NCBI GenBank assembly: GCA_900215285.1
Contig: OCMG01000002.1
Location: 496,001-560,000, forward strand
Direction: 5' to 3'
Origin: Ensifer adhaerens
Lineage (GTDB): Bacteria; Pseudomonadota; Alphaproteobacteria; Rhizobiales; Rhizobiaceae
DNA length: 64,000 nucleotides
Under the pieces are notes generated by a model. The model was not told where the DNA came from and searched no databases. It saw nothing but the letters and a program-made list of their open reading frames with translations. The position numbers and the translations under genes are program-made. Positions 61,836-64,000 of this stretch are shown piece after piece. Position 1 is the first letter of the stretch. Every line of letters begins with the position of its first letter.

Positions 61836-63251
61836 TCATCGCTTGAAGAGGACGGGAACCGAAAACGGCCATTGGCTTCGTCCCACTTCCCCCGGGATGG
61901 GCGGAAACGGCGACGCCCTCCGAACGGCTTCCACCGCCGCCTGATCCAACACCGTTGATCCCGAACTTGACACGACACGGATTCCGGTGGCGCTGCCGTC
62001 GGCAAGGACCGTGAAGGCAACCTGAGCCTGACCGCCCCGGCCAGAGACGGAGCTTCGGGGATATTTCAATGCACGTCTCAGCTTGGCCGCGACCTTGCCC
62101 GGGTAGTTGGAAACCGCGGCATTGCCGGGATCAGGGCGCGTGCCGCCATTGGCATTGGCGGAGGCGCCCCGCTGAGCGCTGGCTTCAGCCTCACCAGCCT
62201 CGCCCTTCTGCTTCTTTCGTGCGGCGCTTCTGGCCTCCCTGTCGACATCAGCCTGTTTGCGGGCAGAAACCGCCTTGTCGGCAGGCTTCGGCTTTTCGAC
62301 CTTCTTGGGGGGCGGCATTTTCTTCTCGGCCAGCCTCTTCTCGGGCTGATGTTGCTGTGTCGGGTTCTGAGGCTTGGTCACGGGCTCCACCGCAGCCGGC
62401 GGGGCGTTGACCGGCTCCTCGGGCGTGGCTTCAGCCGCCACCTGCGCCGACGCCGCCAGTTCGCCATTTTCAGAAACGGTGCTGGGATCGATGGCGAGGC
62501 TTTCGGTTGCTGCGACATGATCAGTCGTGGCTTCGGGCGCCACGTCCGGTACGGCCCGCGGAAGCTGTTCAGGTGCAGCCTCAGCAGCCTGGGGCTCGGC
62601 CGGGGGACTGACAGCGGTCGCCTCCAGAACCGGTCTCGGCTCCGAGACGGCCGGACTTTCCTCGATGGGCTCGACGGTCGGCTCTACCGCCGCTGCCTCG
62701 ACAGGTGGTTCATCTGCCTCGACCGGTTTGGTTTCGTCCGCTGGCGATGCCGTCTCCTCGCCGTCGGCCTGACCGGCTGCCAGACTGTCAAAGGCCTGAT
62801 CACCGATGAGCATGACGGAAACCGCGCCCCCGCCGGCAATGTTCACCTGATCCGGCGCAGGCATGGCAAGGAAGAAAACGGCGCAGGCAAGGTGCAGCGC
62901 CACGGAAGCAAGCAGGCAGATCTTCAGAGCTTTCGATCGCGCTCCTGCCTGCAGATCGACGACAGCCTCGTCTGCGAACGGCACGTCAGCAACAGGTTTG
63001 AAGTCGACACCCAGATCGCGCTGATCAGCCCTGTCGAGCCAGTCGTCCGCCCGGTCAATCGTATGGCCATGCGGCCAATCCACCGTGGGAGCAATATCAG
63101 ATCGCGCACCGGCCGGCATGGCGGGCACGGGCAGCGGGGTCCAGGCGCGAGGGGCCCGGCGGTCTCCGCGCCAGACCTTGCGCCGCTGCGGTTCGACAAC
63201 GGAACCCGACAGGGCCGTTCGCCCAGGCTTTCCCAAATGCGGATCTTTCAT
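61836..63251 (-). CDS. tonB: TonB-family energy transducer with long cytoplasmic N-terminus
   Basis: A 471-residue TonB. The single membrane anchor is residues 108-130 (KICLLASVALHLACAVFF), preceded by about 107 residues of cytosolic extension that classical TonB lacks. A Pro/Glu/Ala-rich spacer (150-330) leads to the TonB_C domain (RALKYPRSSVSGRGGQAQV to PFPPIPGE). It passes ion-gradient energy to outer-membrane receptors. It lies downstream of hmuV on the same strand, consistent with haem/siderophore uptake. Confidence 0.92.
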   Translation of the reverse strand: MKDPHLGKPGRTALSGSVVEPQRRKVWRGDRRAPRAWTPLPVPAMPAGARSDIAPTVDWPHGHTIDRADDWLDRADQRDLGVDFKPVADVPFADEAVVDLQAGARSKALKICLLASVALHLACAVFFLAMPAPDQVNIAGGGAVSVMLIGDQAFDSLAAGQADGEETASPADETKPVEADEPPVEAAAVEPTVEPIEESPAVSEPRPVLEATAVSPPAEPQAAEAAPEQLPRAVPDVAPEATTDHVAATESLAIDPSTVSENGELAASAQVAAEATPEEPVNAPPAAVEPVTKPQNPTQQHQPEKRLAEKKMPPPKKVEKPKPADKAVSARKQADVDREARSAARKKQKGEAGEAEASAQRGASANANGGTRPDPGNAAVSNYPGKVAAKLRRALKYPRSSVSGRGGQAQVAFTVLADGSATGIRVVSSSGSTVLDQAAVEAVRRASPFPPIPGEVGRSQWPFSVPVLFKR

Positions 63252-63277
63252 GACGAGAACCTCCTGCGGCCCGGAGG

Positions 63278-63703
63278 CTAAAGGCCGAATTCGATACCGG
63301 ATCTGTTGGCTGTGGCGAGCGCCGCTTCGCAGGCGTCGGCTTCACCGGCGACGCCATCGCAGCTCTTCACCGCATTGACGAGAATGCGCGAATAGGTTGC
63401 GCATGGTCCGCCAGATATATCGAACTGTCGCACCGTCGTGCGTCCCTTTTGCAGTCGTCCGAAATTCAACACCGTCAACCGCTCCACTCCGCCCGCCTTG
63501 TTGAAGAAGGCAAATTCGAAGGCCGCCTTGGATATTTCCGCCGGCATGCCGTTTGTCAGCAGGAAGGTCACGCGACAACTGTCCTTGGCATCCGCCAGCG
63601 CATTGAGTTCGATCTTCAGTTCGGGTTTTTCCTGCGCCATGCCTGGCGTCACCAGCAGCAGGCTCAGACTTGCGGAGCGGCAAAGGCTTCGTAAAACACT
63701 CAT
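63278..63703 (-). CDS. Small exported protein between hmuV and tonB, function unknown
   Basis: A 141-residue protein with a likely Sec signal (LCRSASLSLLLVTPGMAQ). The mature part is beta-rich (LKIELNALADAKDSCRVTFLL, GRTTVRQFDISGGPC) with four cysteines that could form two disulfides in the periplasm. The ATG at 63703 lies 14 bases after hmuV ends and 26 bases separate its stop from tonB. Context suggests a helper in haem/iron uptake. I do not recognise a named family. Confidence 0.75.
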   Translation of the reverse strand: MSVLRSLCRSASLSLLLVTPGMAQEKPELKIELNALADAKDSCRVTFLLTNGMPAEISKAAFEFAFFNKAGGVERLTVLNFGRLQKGRTTVRQFDISGGPCATYSRILVNAVKSCDGVAGEADACEAALATANRSGIEFGL

Positions 63704-63717
63704 GGGTGAGGACTCCT

Positions 63718-64000
63718 TCATTCGGCGGCGAAAGCCAGTCTTGGCGCAGAGAGCGCTGATTGCGGCAGGACGAAGAGACCAGCGCTCGGCGCAACGTTGG
63801 GATGAAGGGGGCAACCGAACACGTCGGCAAGCATCTCGGCCCGCAAAACGTCAGCCGGAGTTCCCGCACCGGCAACGCGCCCATCCTTCATCAGCACGAC
63901 CCGGTCGGCATACATGGCGCTGAGATTAAGGTCGTGCATGACCGCGATGACACCCCCGCCGGCATTTGCATAGGCTTGAGCCAGGTCCATCAGCGCGATC
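63718..64000 (-). CDS. hmuV: Haem ABC transporter ATP-binding protein, C-terminal part (truncated by window edge)
   Basis: The last 94 residues of an FecE/HmuV-class ATPase. The switch region GGVIAVMHDLNLSAMYADRVVLMKDGRVAGAGTP and the ending LADVFGCPLHPNVAPS are typical of HmuV. The Walker motifs lie outside the window. It would power haem import across the inner membrane. The downstream exported protein and tonB on the same strand support the haem-uptake reading. Confidence 0.85.
   Translation of the reverse strand, partial: IALMDLAQAYANAGGGVIAVMHDLNLSAMYADRVVLMKDGRVAGAGTPADVLRAEMLADVFGCPLHPNVAPSAGLFVLPQSALSAPRLAFAAE

Overview
The window is GC-rich chromosomal-type DNA whose content points to an alphaproteobacterium of the Rhizobiaceae (Rhizobium/Agrobacterium/Sinorhizobium relatives). 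The grounds are serial chemoreceptors with CheW-CheR-CheB, a glxA-type regulator with N-methylglutamate genes and glnT-type synthetase, many CUT1 and amino-acid ABC importers, and an hmu/tonB haem-uptake end. The genus cannot be fixed from sequence alone. No rRNA, tRNA, CRISPR array, insertion sequence or prophage was seen. Coding density is high and neighbouring genes often share ATGA stop/start overlaps.

Layout. (1) 1-6898, plus strand: a chemotaxis block with the tail of one chemoreceptor, a soluble poly-HAMP chemoreceptor, a membrane chemoreceptor, cheW, cheR and cheB, with hairpins between the receptor genes. (2) 6975-8472, minus: a small membrane protein, an RBBP9-type hydrolase and a 1-Cys peroxiredoxin. 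(3) 8709-16329, plus: a bacterial alpha-2-macroglobulin with an N-terminal PAN domain, followed by penicillin-binding protein 1C. (4) 16526-18137, plus: a ParA-like ATPase and an FAH-family hydrolase. (5) 18152-21787: a polar amino-acid ABC importer, with a divergent GlxA/AraC-type regulator and a small DUF551-like gene.

(6) 22258-34504: a complete N-methylglutamate pathway for methylamine use. The minus strand carries glxA, an XRE-cupin regulator, mgsA-mgsB-mgsC, gmaS and purU; the divergent plus strand carries mgdA-mgdB-mgdC-mgdD. Together they would convert methylamine to gamma-glutamylmethylamide and N-methylglutamate, then to glutamate plus a tetrahydrofolate-bound one-carbon unit, with PurU able to release formate. 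(7) 34520-44770: an amino-sugar locus. murQ, a CUT1 importer and a Gfo/Idh dehydrogenase lie on the minus strand; a BadF-type kinase, a GntR regulator, a SIS deaminase/isomerase and nagA lie divergently. This looks like PTS-independent import and breakdown of MurNAc/GlcNAc.

(8) 44804-61667, all minus: a 15-gene catabolic island that I cannot match to a described pathway. It has a Gfo/Idh dehydrogenase, a CoA-transferase, an enoyl-CoA hydratase, an aldehyde dehydrogenase, a CUT1 importer, two GMC flavo-oxidoreductases and an SDR. It also has a Dabb protein, a DUF993 aldolase-like protein, a LacI repressor and a glycerate kinase. Its promoter carries two LacI-type operators 21 bp apart, threaded through a perfect TTGACA -35 and the -10. 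This is the best candidate for an undescribed system. (9) 61836-64000, minus: the 3' part of hmuV, a small exported protein and tonB.
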